NCBI GenBank assembly: GCA_934668515.1 | Contig: CAKUNS010000020.1 | Location: 1-32,752 of the forward strand | Reading direction: 5' to 3' | Length of the DNA: 32,752 nucleotides | Source of the DNA: an uncultured Eggerthellaceae bacterium | Lineage (GTDB): Bacteria; Actinomycetota; Coriobacteriia; Coriobacteriales; Eggerthellaceae | Shown here: positions 1 to 7,607 of the stretch, in pieces | How the letters are laid out: each line of letters begins with the position of its first letter | Numbering within the stretch: the first letter of the stretch is position 1 | The notes under the pieces: generated by a model | Seen by the model: only the letters and a program-made list of their open reading frames with translations | What the model was told of the DNA's origin: nothing | Databases searched by the model: none | Position numbers and translations under genes: made by a program

Positions 1-118
1 GACTCGGCCGGGCTGCCTAATTCACTTCTTTTGATGTTCAGGAAACGGGGTCCTTTGCAGTTTTGGGGCGCAGTTCAAAGATCCATCCCCTTTGTCCTTC
101 TGATAGGCGCGCCCCTTG

Positions 119-1444
119 TTATTTCTCTTCGGGGCTATACGTTCCAACGAATTGGCGATCCAGCAGGAACGTCACTGTTGTGCCCTCCCCCAGAACGCTC
201 TCGACGTCCATACGCGAATCGGGGCCGAAATACCCCAGGATTCGATCGTGAACATTCTTGACGGCAATGCCCAAACCGCTCGACGACTCCGGATGCATGA
301 TGCCGTCGACGGCTTCCTGCGTCATGCCGACACCATCATCCACAACACGAATAACCACCTGGTCGTCCCGAAGCTCGGCCGTAATCAGAACCGTCAGCTT
401 GGTATCGGCCGGACGGCCATGCTTCACCGCGTTCTCAACCAAGGGCTGCACGATGAACGACGGCACCAGCATCTTGCCCACCTCGGGGCAAATGTCCACA
501 TCAAGCTGCAGCTTGTCTTCGCCAAAGCGAGCAACTTCGAACATGAAATAGCGCTCGACCTGGGCGATCTCGCGCTCAAGCGGAATAAGGTCCTGGCCGT
601 CTTCAAGCGTGGAGCGATAGAACACCGCGAACTCGCGCAGCAACGTGCGCGCCTTCGCGGGATCGGTGCGGATGAACGATGCGATGCAGTTGATGGTGTT
701 GAACAAGAAGTGTGGGTTGATCTGCGCCTGAAGCGCTTTCAACTCCATGCTGGTGGCAAGACGCGTCTGCTCTTCCAGTGCCACGGCCGCCATCTGAATG
801 CTGATAAGCTCGGCGAAACCGTGCGCCATGGATTCCTGCGTTTGACTGATCTGCTTGGCGCGCTTGTAATAGAACTTCAGCGTGCCCTCGATGGTTCGAC
901 CCTGATAAATAGGCATGATGATGGCGGCATTGATCTCGGTCTCGCCATCGGGCAAGCCGATTTCTTGACGCGTATACAACACGCGGCGTTTACCGTCGGC
1001 AATAGTGTCATGCGTTGATGTGGTACGGATCGCGCGACCGGGCAACGCCGTGGCATCACCGAGACCCGCATAACCCAAAATGGTCTGCTTGTCGGTAATG
1101 GCAACAGCAATAGCGGCGGTCGCAGGCAAAAGCAGCTCGCACACGCGCTGCGCCGATTCCAGGGTAAGGCCGTCCTTCAGGCTGTCGAGCATCTCGCTGG
1201 AAAGCTTCAGAACCTCATCGGTCTGACGTGCGCGCACCGAATCGGGGTCCATCAGCAAGCGAACGAAAACCACTAAGCACAAGGTGAAGATGATGCCCGC
1301 CACCACCATGATGTGAGTCTGCCCCTTCTCGGAGAGCATGGCGAACAGCAACGCGAATGCGCTGATGATAGTCGCGATAAGCAGCAGCATCTCCGCGGTG
1401 AAGAAACGCGGAAGGTCATGATGGGAGCTACGATCGTTTCTCAT
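119..1444 (-). CDS. Sensor histidine kinase, LytS/YehU-type (His_kinase + HATPase_c)
   Basis: A 441-residue membrane sensor kinase, the signalling half of a LytTR-type two-component pair. Two hydrophobic segments (about residues 17-38 and 43-65) are followed by a GAF-like sensory region (about 80-225). The His_kinase core is LQAQINPHFLFN, with the phosphoacceptor His near residue 245. The ATPase carries an N-box QPLVENAVKHG (333-343), G1 DDGVGM (369-374) and G2 GLGIAVKN (390-397). The N-terminus is shorter than the 5- or 6-TM input domain of classical LytS. The ATG is preceded by GGTGGAGCC. The gene starts 8 bp behind the TSUP exporter, so the two are probably co-transcribed and the kinase may sense the exported anion or envelope stress. 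No response regulator begins in the 118 bases beyond its stop, so any partner lies outside the window. The family call is firm; the signal is unknown. Confidence 0.9.
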   Translation of the reverse strand: MRNDRSSHHDLPRFFTAEMLLLIATIISAFALLFAMLSEKGQTHIMVVAGIIFTLCLVVFVRLLMDPDSVRARQTDEVLKLSSEMLDSLKDGLTLESAQRVCELLLPATAAIAVAITDKQTILGYAGLGDATALPGRAIRTTSTHDTIADGKRRVLYTRQEIGLPDGETEINAAIIMPIYQGRTIEGTLKFYYKRAKQISQTQESMAHGFAELISIQMAAVALEEQTRLATSMELKALQAQINPHFLFNTINCIASFIRTDPAKARTLLREFAVFYRSTLEDGQDLIPLEREIAQVERYFMFEVARFGEDKLQLDVDICPEVGKMLVPSFIVQPLVENAVKHGRPADTKLTVLITAELRDDQVVIRVVDDGVGMTQEAVDGIMHPESSSGLGIAVKNVHDRILGYFGPDSRMDVESVLGEGTTVTFLLDRQFVGTYSPEEK

Positions 1445-1452
1445 GGCTCCAC

Positions 1453-2319
1453 CTAGATCAAAGCGAGCTCGTTCACGACGAGCATAACCGCAGCAACGAA
1501 CAGCATTCCGCTGAAGATAAGACGCAACGTGCGCTCGGGGACACGTTTGGCAAGCAGCGAACCGATGACCGCGCCCGGAATGGTACCGACGGAAATGGCG
1601 ATGCCGGCGACGAAATCGATGTGGCCCAGCATGATCTGCGTAATGACACCGGGGATTGCCAGGATGATGATAGCGATAAGCGAAGTGCCCGACGCGTACA
1701 GCATGGGGATGCCAAGAATGCCCAGCATCATGGGAATCATGATGAAGCCGCCGCCTACGCCAACATAACCTGAAGCCAGACCAGCAACCAGGCCGATAAT
1801 CGCACCCTGAAGAAGTTGCTTGCCCGACAGTTCAGGGCACGGCGGGACAGTGGGAACCGCCTGCGCTTTGTCGGCTACCGCGTCAGCCGCGCCGCCCGTC
1901 TTCACGGAACCCGCCGCAGCGCCTTGAGCTGCCGGTTTCTTCTTGGGCTTGATGGCCTTGCGAAGCATATTGAACGCAGAGTAAGCGATGATGATGGCCG
2001 CAACCACCATGATCAGCCACGCTGGCGAGATGTTCGCCAAGCGAACGCCCAGCGTAGAGGTACAAGCGCCGGCGATTCCCATGGCAAGGCCCAGCTTGGG
2101 GATGCACGTTTTCTCGCGAAGATGGGTGATAAGGCCCGACACTGACGTGGGGATGATGGCGAACAACGACGTAGCCGTGGAAACAACTGCCGAAAGACCG
2201 AATACCAAACGGAACAGCGGAATCATCACCGTTCCGCCGCCAACGCCGAGCATTCCGGAAAGTACGCCCACGCCAACACCTGCGATGGCGATAAGCACAA
2301 AAGCGCCGATTGAAAACAT
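1453..2319 (-). CDS. TauE/SafE (TSUP) family sulfite/anion exporter
   Basis: A 288-residue polytopic membrane protein of the TSUP family, which moves sulfite, sulfonates or other small organosulfur and carboxylate anions. It shows the internal duplication typical of the family. The first half carries GMLGVGGGTVMIP (about residues 22-34) and the second half repeats it as SGYVGVGGGFIMIP (about 183-196). A charged, Ala/Lys-rich cytoplasmic linker (about 120-165) separates the halves. About eight membrane segments are evident. The start has AGGA roughly 10 bases upstream. It is the first gene of a two-gene operon with the histidine kinase, and its roughly 165-base leader contains a folded element and an intrinsic terminator. 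The substrate cannot be read from the sequence; sulfite export would suit an organism that handles sulfate esters, but that is inference. Confidence 0.88.
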   Translation of the reverse strand: MFSIGAFVLIAIAGVGVGVLSGMLGVGGGTVMIPLFRLVFGLSAVVSTATSLFAIIPTSVSGLITHLREKTCIPKLGLAMGIAGACTSTLGVRLANISPAWLIMVVAAIIIAYSAFNMLRKAIKPKKKPAAQGAAAGSVKTGGAADAVADKAQAVPTVPPCPELSGKQLLQGAIIGLVAGLASGYVGVGGGFIMIPMMLGILGIPMLYASGTSLIAIIILAIPGVITQIMLGHIDFVAGIAISVGTIPGAVIGSLLAKRVPERTLRLIFSGMLFVAAVMLVVNELALI

Positions 2320-2360
2320 GCTGAAAGATCCTATCTCGTCTGATTCTCACGGAGATGGTA

Positions 2361-2397
2361 CTACAAAAACCCGCAGGCAGTAAGATGCCCGCGGGTT
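2361..2397 (-). terminator. Intrinsic terminator between the glycosyltransferase and TSUP genes
   Basis: An 11-base stem with one mismatch (2387-2397 against 2368-2378) and an 8-base loop is followed on the minus strand by a run of five T (2365-2369). It lies 165 bases past the glycosyltransferase stop and 40 bases before the TSUP start. It can therefore end the upstream operon, act as the attenuator of the TSUP leader, or both. Confidence 0.75.
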
Positions 2398-2427
2398 CAA
2401 AAAAGCGCTTGATGGCGCAGTCTTTTG

Positions 2428-2483
2428 GGTGGTCGCCGAGTCTAACGTCTCTCCATCAGCGAGCGGTCGGTTTCCCTACCACC
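2428..2483 (-). promoter_or_regulatory. Candidate structured leader RNA upstream of the TSUP gene
   Basis: On the minus strand a closing helix GGTGGT/ACCACC (2478-2483 with 2428-2433) encloses an inner helix CCGA/TCGG (2467-2470 with 2436-2439) and a 27-base apical region. A further GGC/GCC pairing is possible outside the closing helix. The element begins just after a candidate promoter and is followed by an intrinsic terminator before the exporter start codon. This is the usual order of an attenuating riboswitch. I compared it by eye with fluoride, SAM, cobalamin, TPP, c-di-AMP and T-box cores and found no convincing match. Confidence 0.4.
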
Positions 2484-2493
2484 GCCAAACACG

Positions 2494-2522
2494 AATCTAA
2501 CAGCCGGCCAGAATGAATCCAA
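2494..2522 (-). promoter_or_regulatory. Candidate sigma-70 promoter for the TSUP-kinase operon
   Basis: On the minus strand TTGGAT (2517-2522) and TAGATT (2494-2499) are separated by exactly 17 bases. They match the -35 and -10 consensus moderately (3/6 and 4/6). Initiation would fall near 2487, immediately before the folded leader element. Confidence 0.4.
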
Positions 2523-2561
2523 CCGCCGTTCGATGCTGGCTCATCGCGCGTCCAACACCAA

Positions 2562-3836
2562 TTAGTCGCCCAGGTTCAAATTGATCTCGCTGGTCTGACC
2601 CGGATCAACCGCCGCATACGCCGAGTTCGATGCACCCAGCGCCTCATCGTAGCCACGCAGGAACGCATGCTTCAGCACCTCGTCGTTTTCAATGCGCATC
2701 ATCAGTTCGGGCCACACATGCTGGAACTCGAAGTACTTCGAACAATTATGCTGCGCATATGCCTCGGCATCGTTTCGGGCCGCCTTCGCCGCCTTGCGAT
2801 ACGCCTTCTTATCGGGGCGCGCGAAGCTGCGCAACAACGCTGTGATGCGAATGCGCCTTCCCACACCGTGCTGCAAAAACGGGCCAGGGTACGGCTCAAG
2901 CGATGCCGGCTTCACTTGCAGCAAGTCGATTTGCGTGCGGCTGTACTCCATCTTGCGGTACTCGTACAGCCAACGATAGATATCCTGGCGGAAACGCGTG
3001 CCCTCGCTTGTGGAGCGCGGAGGCAGGTGACGCATCCACCACTTATTGTCGAACCAGATATCAGAGCCGTACATGCGCAGGTCAAGCATATAATCAAGAT
3101 CTTCACCGCGCGTGATCCACGGATCGAACGACAGGCGCTTGAATGCCTCGCGATGCAGCGCCAAGCAGCCGCCGCACACATGATTGGAACGCGTCAGGCG
3201 CAAACCGTGCATGGCCTTCTCGATCCATTGGTTGAACGCCTTGCCTTGCTGCCAGAAGCGGTTGTACCACTTGTCCTGGCTCTTCGACAGGTACGAGTTC
3301 TCGCTGTTCAGGTAATAGCCGGTTTTCACCAGAATGGGCACGCCGTTTCGCGTGAGCTTGCCCAAGCCGTAAACAGCCTTGGTGATGAAATCGGGGTCTT
3401 CCACCACGGCGTCGTCATCAAGGAAGATGCACGAATCAAAGCCCAGCGCGCCAGCCAAAACCAAACCCAGATTGCGCATGGGCGCGTACCCGAAAAGGCC
3501 CACCTCGCGCGAAAGCTTGCCAATACCGAGCTGCACCATGCGCTGCTGAACAAGCGTCAGCTCGTCGGCGCCGATAACGGTGATATCCAAATCGGGGAAG
3601 GAATCGGCCGTTGCGCGAACCTTGGCTGCAGCTTTCTGCTCGACCCCGGGGTCGCTTACAACCAAGATCAGGATCTGACCGACGTGGTTGACGTTCTGCA
3701 GCGACTCAAGACAACGCGGAAGCTCGCCCGGCTGGGAGAGCGGGGTCATGTGGTCGTACACGTTGATGACGCTGGCGCCGGGTGCTTTGCCGCGGCGTCC
3801 GGAAATGAAAGTTGGGATGATGATCACTGGATTCAT
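2562..3836 (-). CDS. Glycosyltransferase-like protein (GT-A fold, family 2-like)
   Basis: A 424-residue soluble protein opening with MNPVIIIPTF, a typical first strand of a GT-A fold. The metal and nucleotide-sugar binding acid cluster is LDDDAVVEDPDF (residues 139-150, D140-D142). An acceptor-site segment CGGCLALHREAF (221-232) and the likely catalytic-base region RGEDLDY (243-249) follow. There are no membrane segments. The C-terminal 130 residues are basic and helical and do not resemble a standard domain I can name. The start follows AAGGG at a proper distance and lies 45 bases behind rsgA, so it is probably the last gene of the trkH-rsgA operon. No other sugar-polymer gene is nearby, so donor and acceptor are unknown. 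Confidence 0.7.
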   Translation of the reverse strand: MNPVIIIPTFISGRRGKAPGASVINVYDHMTPLSQPGELPRCLESLQNVNHVGQILILVVSDPGVEQKAAAKVRATADSFPDLDITVIGADELTLVQQRMVQLGIGKLSREVGLFGYAPMRNLGLVLAGALGFDSCIFLDDDAVVEDPDFITKAVYGLGKLTRNGVPILVKTGYYLNSENSYLSKSQDKWYNRFWQQGKAFNQWIEKAMHGLRLTRSNHVCGGCLALHREAFKRLSFDPWITRGEDLDYMLDLRMYGSDIWFDNKWWMRHLPPRSTSEGTRFRQDIYRWLYEYRKMEYSRTQIDLLQVKPASLEPYPGPFLQHGVGRRIRITALLRSFARPDKKAYRKAAKAARNDAEAYAQHNCSKYFEFQHVWPELMMRIENDEVLKHAFLRGYDEALGASNSAYAAVDPGQTSEINLNLGD

Positions 3837-3881
3837 ATGCTGCCCTTGTTCTTCGTCGCATCCAGTAGTTACCCATCCATT

Positions 3882-4874
3882 TTACCGCTTGCGGCGTCCG
3901 CCCTTGCCCACGGCTTTGCGCTTGTCCGACGCCTTCTCGCCGCGCATGCGCCGAGCCTCTTCGCGTCGTTTGCCAACCTGCGCGCTCTCTTGCTTAAGCG
4001 CCTGATAGGAAGCGAATCGCTCGGGTGATATCTCGCCCGACTCCACAGCAGCGCGCACTGCACAGCCCGGCTCGTCCTGATGGCGGCAATCACGGAATCT
4101 GCACTGGCTGGCGAATTCCTCCACATCGGCGAAGGCGGCCTCGATGCCCGCCTCAGCATCCCACAGGCCCAAACCACGGATGCCTGGCATGTCCACCACG
4201 CATCCCCCGGTCGGCAGATCGACGATGGCGCGGCTCACCGTGGTGTGGCGACCCTTGCCGTCACCTTCGCGAACCTCGCCGACAGCACGCACGTCGTCGC
4301 CCGCCAACAGGTTCACCAAACTGCTTTTGCCCACACCGCTCTTGCCGATAAGAACAGCCATGCGATCGGGTTTCACCAGGTCACGCACGCGCTCGATGGA
4401 ATCGGCGTCCTCTCGCGAGATCACCAGAACGCCGGTGTCCGCGCCGGCCAAATCACTCGCGCGCTTTTCAACCTCGCGCACCTGCTCCTCGTTCGCTAAG
4501 TCGGCCTTGGTCAAAACAACCACAACGTCGGCGCCTGTCTCATGTGCTAAAACCAGCTCGCGCTCAAGGCGCTTGAAATTCACGCCGTCCACAGGCTCGG
4601 CAACCAGCACCACATCGAAGTTCGCAGCCAGCACCTGCGGCAACGTCCTTTCGGTGGGATCTTTGCGAACCAAACGGCAGCGGCGCGGCTCGACGGCCAC
4701 GATCTGTGCCTTGTCATGGGTTTCGGGAAATTCCACCTGAACGATGTCCCCGATGACAGCACGCGACTCGTCGCTTTTCTTCAAAGCAGTGGCATGTTCG
4801 CACCTGACAAGCGTTCCGTCTTCTTGTTTGACCAGCGGATATCCGCGATCCAACTTAACAACGCGACCTTTCAT
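3882..4874 (-). CDS. rsgA: Ribosome small subunit-dependent GTPase RsgA
   Basis: A 330-residue circularly permuted GTPase that checks late 30S subunit assembly and is stimulated by the ribosome. An N-terminal OB-fold (about 1-65) precedes the permuted GTPase motifs: G4 TKAD at 122-125, then G1 GKSGVGKSS at 177-185, the switch region GRHTT at 208-212 and G3 DMPG at 228-231. The C-terminal zinc site fits the family pattern exactly (C258, C263, H265, C271). The tail is strongly basic, as expected for an rRNA-binding protein. The length is slightly above the roughly 300 residues common in the family because of that tail. It starts 2 bases behind the OB-fold membrane protein gene, indicating translational coupling. 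Confidence 0.96.
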   Translation of the reverse strand: MKGRVVKLDRGYPLVKQEDGTLVRCEHATALKKSDESRAVIGDIVQVEFPETHDKAQIVAVEPRRCRLVRKDPTERTLPQVLAANFDVVLVAEPVDGVNFKRLERELVLAHETGADVVVVLTKADLANEEQVREVEKRASDLAGADTGVLVISREDADSIERVRDLVKPDRMAVLIGKSGVGKSSLVNLLAGDDVRAVGEVREGDGKGRHTTVSRAIVDLPTGGCVVDMPGIRGLGLWDAEAGIEAAFADVEEFASQCRFRDCRHQDEPGCAVRAAVESGEISPERFASYQALKQESAQVGKRREEARRMRGEKASDKRKAVGKGGRRKR

Positions 4875-4876
4875 GG

Positions 4877-5764
4877 CTACCTCATGCGCTCGCGGAGGAT
4901 TTGGAATGCAGCGACCATGCCGGCGCCCAGCAGCATAAGGAACATGCCCGGTAGAAACTCCCTGATGTCGAAAGCGTCGTCGTGCTTCACGCCGGGGTTG
5001 GTCACCTCAAGTGTCCCCACGTGAATATCGGCCAAACCCTCGTGCTCGGAACAAGCCTGGTGATAAACGCCACGCACCTGCACGCGCGATCCCTTAACGC
5101 CGTAGCGTCCGTACGTGTCGATCTTCGACGCCAGCGATTCGGAAACCAAGCACGAAATCGTGCTGGAATCGTTCTGGGCTTCGGCTTCAACCGTGATCCA
5201 GTAGAAGTTCTTCTTGCCAGCCGACAGGCAATCGCCAACAACCTCGCCGGTTACCTGCACCGTGCGACCGTCATAAATGCCCGCTTCGTCGGCAAGCGAT
5301 GCGATAGAGGTGTCGTAGATGAACGAATTATCGGCGGTTTGCGCGGGGTCGACCAGGTTCTTCTCGTCGTTGTCGACGGAAGTGGCGCCTTCATGGCCAT
5401 CGCTCAGCGCTTTTTCAGCCGGGTTCTCGGCACTGCCAGGCCCGCTGCTTTTGCCTTCGTGGGCTTCAGCTGCAGCCTGCTGAGCCTCGCGGGCAGCGGC
5501 ATCGATGGTTTCAGTGGTCACCACATCGGAATTCGCATTCGCCAAATCCGTCAAAGCTGACTGGCTCTCGATTCCGGAGCCGTCCTCGGAACCAGCGGCA
5601 GCGCTTGCGACCTCGTTATCGGCCCATGCGTCATCTTGACGCGGCGCCACCACCGACACCAAGAAGAAAACAAGCGACAGGCACACAGCCGCTACCAAGG
5701 CGGCTTTTGCCACGAACAGACGCTTCTCGGCAGCCGTAAGGTTTTCGAAATCGCCGAAACTCAT
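4877..5764 (-). CDS. Two-TM membrane protein with extracytoplasmic OB-fold-like domain, function unknown
   Basis: A 295-residue protein of no family I can name. One N-terminal membrane segment (roughly residues 17-40) is followed by a low-complexity acidic, Ala/Ser/Glu-rich spacer (about 45-155). A compact beta-rich domain comes next (about 160-265), containing the run GRTVQVTGEVVGDCL and a later strand SRVQVRGVYH, resembling an OB fold. A second membrane segment (about 272-290) ends in Arg-rich residues. The ATG at 5764 overlaps the trkH stop as ATGA, which decides this start over an in-frame upstream one 45 bases earlier. Translation is therefore tied to trkH, and the next gene rsgA follows 2 bases later. 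The exposed domain could be a ligand-binding or assembly factor; this is speculation. Confidence 0.7.
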   Translation of the reverse strand: MSFGDFENLTAAEKRLFVAKAALVAAVCLSLVFFLVSVVAPRQDDAWADNEVASAAAGSEDGSGIESQSALTDLANANSDVVTTETIDAAAREAQQAAAEAHEGKSSGPGSAENPAEKALSDGHEGATSVDNDEKNLVDPAQTADNSFIYDTSIASLADEAGIYDGRTVQVTGEVVGDCLSAGKKNFYWITVEAEAQNDSSTISCLVSESLASKIDTYGRYGVKGSRVQVRGVYHQACSEHEGLADIHVGTLEVTNPGVKHDDAFDIREFLPGMFLMLLGAGMVAAFQILRERMR

Positions 5765-7320
5765 AAGCGATCCCTTCTGCGACGCTCGGCTGCGCGAACG
5801 CTTGTCCACTCGGAAACCTTGTTCGGGGTAAGCGATGCAACGATCTGCGCGATAAGCGCAAGCAGCGTCAAAAATTCAAGACGGCCTGCCCACATCTCGA
5901 AAATGAAGAACAACTCAAGCGAAGCCGGCATGCCGGGCGCCACAACGCCCGAGGTCAAGCCGCCGTTCGAAGCCATCGAGATCGAGTCGAAGATCGCCTG
6001 CGACGCTTCGTATCCATGCGCGATGGCAACGAGCGCGCCAATGATGTACGTGATGGCATACAGCGAGGCAACGGTCATGGCCTCGCGAATCAGGCCCGAC
6101 GTAACCGGACGCCTGCCCAGGTGATAGTAAGAAACCACGACGCGCGCCGAATCGGGCGCCAAGGTTGACTTCACTTCCATAAGGATTGACTTCGCGATCA
6201 TCGCGATACGCTGGATCTTGATGCCGCCCGAGGTGGAGCCTGACATGCCGCCGATCGCCATCAGAACAGCCAACGTAAGGAAAGCGCCCGACGAAATCAT
6301 GTCGGTGAGCTGCGACGGGGTGACCACCATGAAGCCGACGGTCGAGAAGCCCGAAATGACCATGTAGACGCTTCGCCTAAGCAGCGCGGGCAAGTCGGTC
6401 ATGTTCACGCCGGCAATCGCTGCCGACACGTACACCAACACAATGGCGATCAGCCAAATGCACATAGCCTTGACCTCGGTGTCCCTGAATACCTCGCGTA
6501 CGTTGCCACGAAGCACCTCAGAGTGAAGCGTGAACGGAAGGACGCCCATGAACACCAAAACGATGAGCATCAACTCAAGGGGGAACGAATGGTAGTACAT
6601 GACGCTCTGACTCATGGGTGTGAAGCCCGCCGTCATGAAGCCCGAAATGGAAAGCCATAGCGAATGAAGGAACGCACGATCGGCTTGCATTCCCTTGCTC
6701 AGGCACGTCACGGTAAGAAGCACCGTGAAAACCAGGATGAACGACGCCGCCACGCGGGCAATGAAGCGCGTTGAACCGACGACGTTCGGCAGAACGTGCT
6801 CGCTACGACCTTCGGACGTGAACAGACCCTGGCCGCCGCCGCGACCGAACAGGCCCAACGACACGCCGACGACGATAAGTCCCAAACCTCCGATGGCATG
6901 CATGACGAAACGCCACATGTTGTCTGCGTTGGAGATGTGATCAAGGTCAAGAACGACGCTGGCACCGGTGGTGGTCAGGCCCGAAACCGACTCGAACAGC
7001 GCATCTAGATAGGTTGCGTAATGCCCCGACAGGAACAACGGAACGGCCGCGAAATACGCCAGAACGATCCATGCCAAGCCAACGACGGCGATTGCCTGCT
7101 GACGCGTGAGCGGACCAGGCTGGATACGGCAGAAACGAAGCGCCGATCCCGAAACGAAGGTAATGCCCATCGCCAGCAAATAACGCGACGCAGCACTCCA
7201 TTCGTGATAGACGATGGCAGTGGCGAAGGGAATGGTGAGGGCAATGGTTGAGAACAAGATCAACATGCCCAGGTAATGTCCGATCACACGGACGTCGTTA
7301 GCCGAAAAGCGTTGCCACAT
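5761..7320 (-). CDS. trkH: TrkH-type potassium uptake channel subunit
   Basis: A 519-residue integral membrane subunit of the Trk/Ktr K+ uptake system. The four selectivity loops of the SKT superfamily are visible: SGLTTTGAS, SGFMTAGFTP, SGFSTVGFM and ASNGGLTSG, each between pairs of hydrophobic segments. In the family the loop glycine in each repeat lines the pore. The start chosen is MWQRFSAND at 7320, because an upstream small ORF ends 2 bases before it and supplies GGTGGG as ribosome-binding site. The in-frame extension to 7368 would overlap that ORF. The cytoplasmic regulatory partner TrkA/KtrA is not in this window. Expression is probably driven by the promoter in front of the small ORF. 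Confidence 0.93.
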   Translation of the reverse strand: MWQRFSANDVRVIGHYLGMLILFSTIALTIPFATAIVYHEWSAASRYLLAMGITFVSGSALRFCRIQPGPLTRQQAIAVVGLAWIVLAYFAAVPLFLSGHYATYLDALFESVSGLTTTGASVVLDLDHISNADNMWRFVMHAIGGLGLIVVGVSLGLFGRGGGQGLFTSEGRSEHVLPNVVGSTRFIARVAASFILVFTVLLTVTCLSKGMQADRAFLHSLWLSISGFMTAGFTPMSQSVMYYHSFPLELMLIVLVFMGVLPFTLHSEVLRGNVREVFRDTEVKAMCIWLIAIVLVYVSAAIAGVNMTDLPALLRRSVYMVISGFSTVGFMVVTPSQLTDMISSGAFLTLAVLMAIGGMSGSTSGGIKIQRIAMIAKSILMEVKSTLAPDSARVVVSYYHLGRRPVTSGLIREAMTVASLYAITYIIGALVAIAHGYEASQAIFDSISMASNGGLTSGVVAPGMPASLELFFIFEMWAGRLEFLTLLALIAQIVASLTPNKVSEWTSVRAAERRRRDRL

Positions 7321-7322
7321 GG

Positions 7323-7466
7323 CTAGCCCACCAACGACACGATTCGAACAGCCGCAATGATAAGCCACAAAAGCACTAGGAACACAAGCACTGAAAGAAT
7401 AAGCGCCGTGTAGCCCAAAGCTGCGTCTTTGATATCCTCTATCGGGTTGTTCTTTGTCTTTCCCAT
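7323..7466 (-). CDS. Small membrane protein (47 aa) upstream of trkH
   Basis: A short ORF running MGKTKNNPIED to VRIVSLVG, with a polar, charged N-terminus (residues 1-16) and one hydrophobic helix (about 19-40) followed by an Arg. It is too short for usual gene callers. Three things support it as real: the stop lies only 2 bases before the trkH ATG, a perfect TATAAT sits 8 bases before its ATG, and the composition is that of a single-pass membrane peptide. By analogy with KdpF in the Kdp system it may be a small accessory subunit of the TrkH complex. This is inference; I do not recognise the family. Confidence 0.65.
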   Translation of the reverse strand: MGKTKNNPIEDIKDAALGYTALILSVLVFLVLLWLIIAAVRIVSLVG

Positions 7467-7479
7467 GACGCGTATTATA
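7467..7479 (-). promoter_or_regulatory. Promoter with perfect -10, implying a leaderless trkH-operon mRNA
   Basis: TATAAT on the minus strand (7474-7479) is followed by only seven bases (7467-7473) before the ATG at 7466. Transcription would start at or one base before the start codon, so the mRNA would be leaderless. No Shine-Dalgarno sequence is present. A clear -35 hexamer is not seen. Confidence 0.6.
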
Positions 7480-7502
7480 CCCATTCGCGCAGGCAGGTGC
7501 AG

Positions 7503-7543
7503 AAAAGCAAGAAGCCCTCCCGATTTAATCGAAAAGGCTTCTT
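7503..7543 (-). terminator. Likely terminator after the MBG-repeat surface protein gene
   Basis: An 8-base perfect stem (7536-7543 with 7509-7516) holds a nested CGATT/AATCG hairpin in the loop and is followed on the minus strand by GCTTTTC. It lies 65 bases past the stop of the large surface protein gene and just upstream of the trkH promoter. The T-run is short, so termination may be partial. Confidence 0.55.
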
Positions 7544-7607
7544 GAACTGGTGCCGAATGGCTGCGAAGAGGCGCTATCTTGCGGTTGCCTCAACGCATCG
7601 CTGCGGG

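Noticed and set aside
1..118. Start of a response-regulator gene downstream of the histidine kinase
   Set aside because: Minus-strand start codons in this stretch run into stops within a few codons; nothing coding is supported in these 118 bases.
2428..2483. Leader element as hammerhead ribozyme or fluoride riboswitch (CTGATGG and GGGAAACC present)
   Set aside because: The hammerhead core requires CUGAUGA with GAAA in the right topology, which is not met. The fluoride consensus 5' half (GGNGAUG) is absent.
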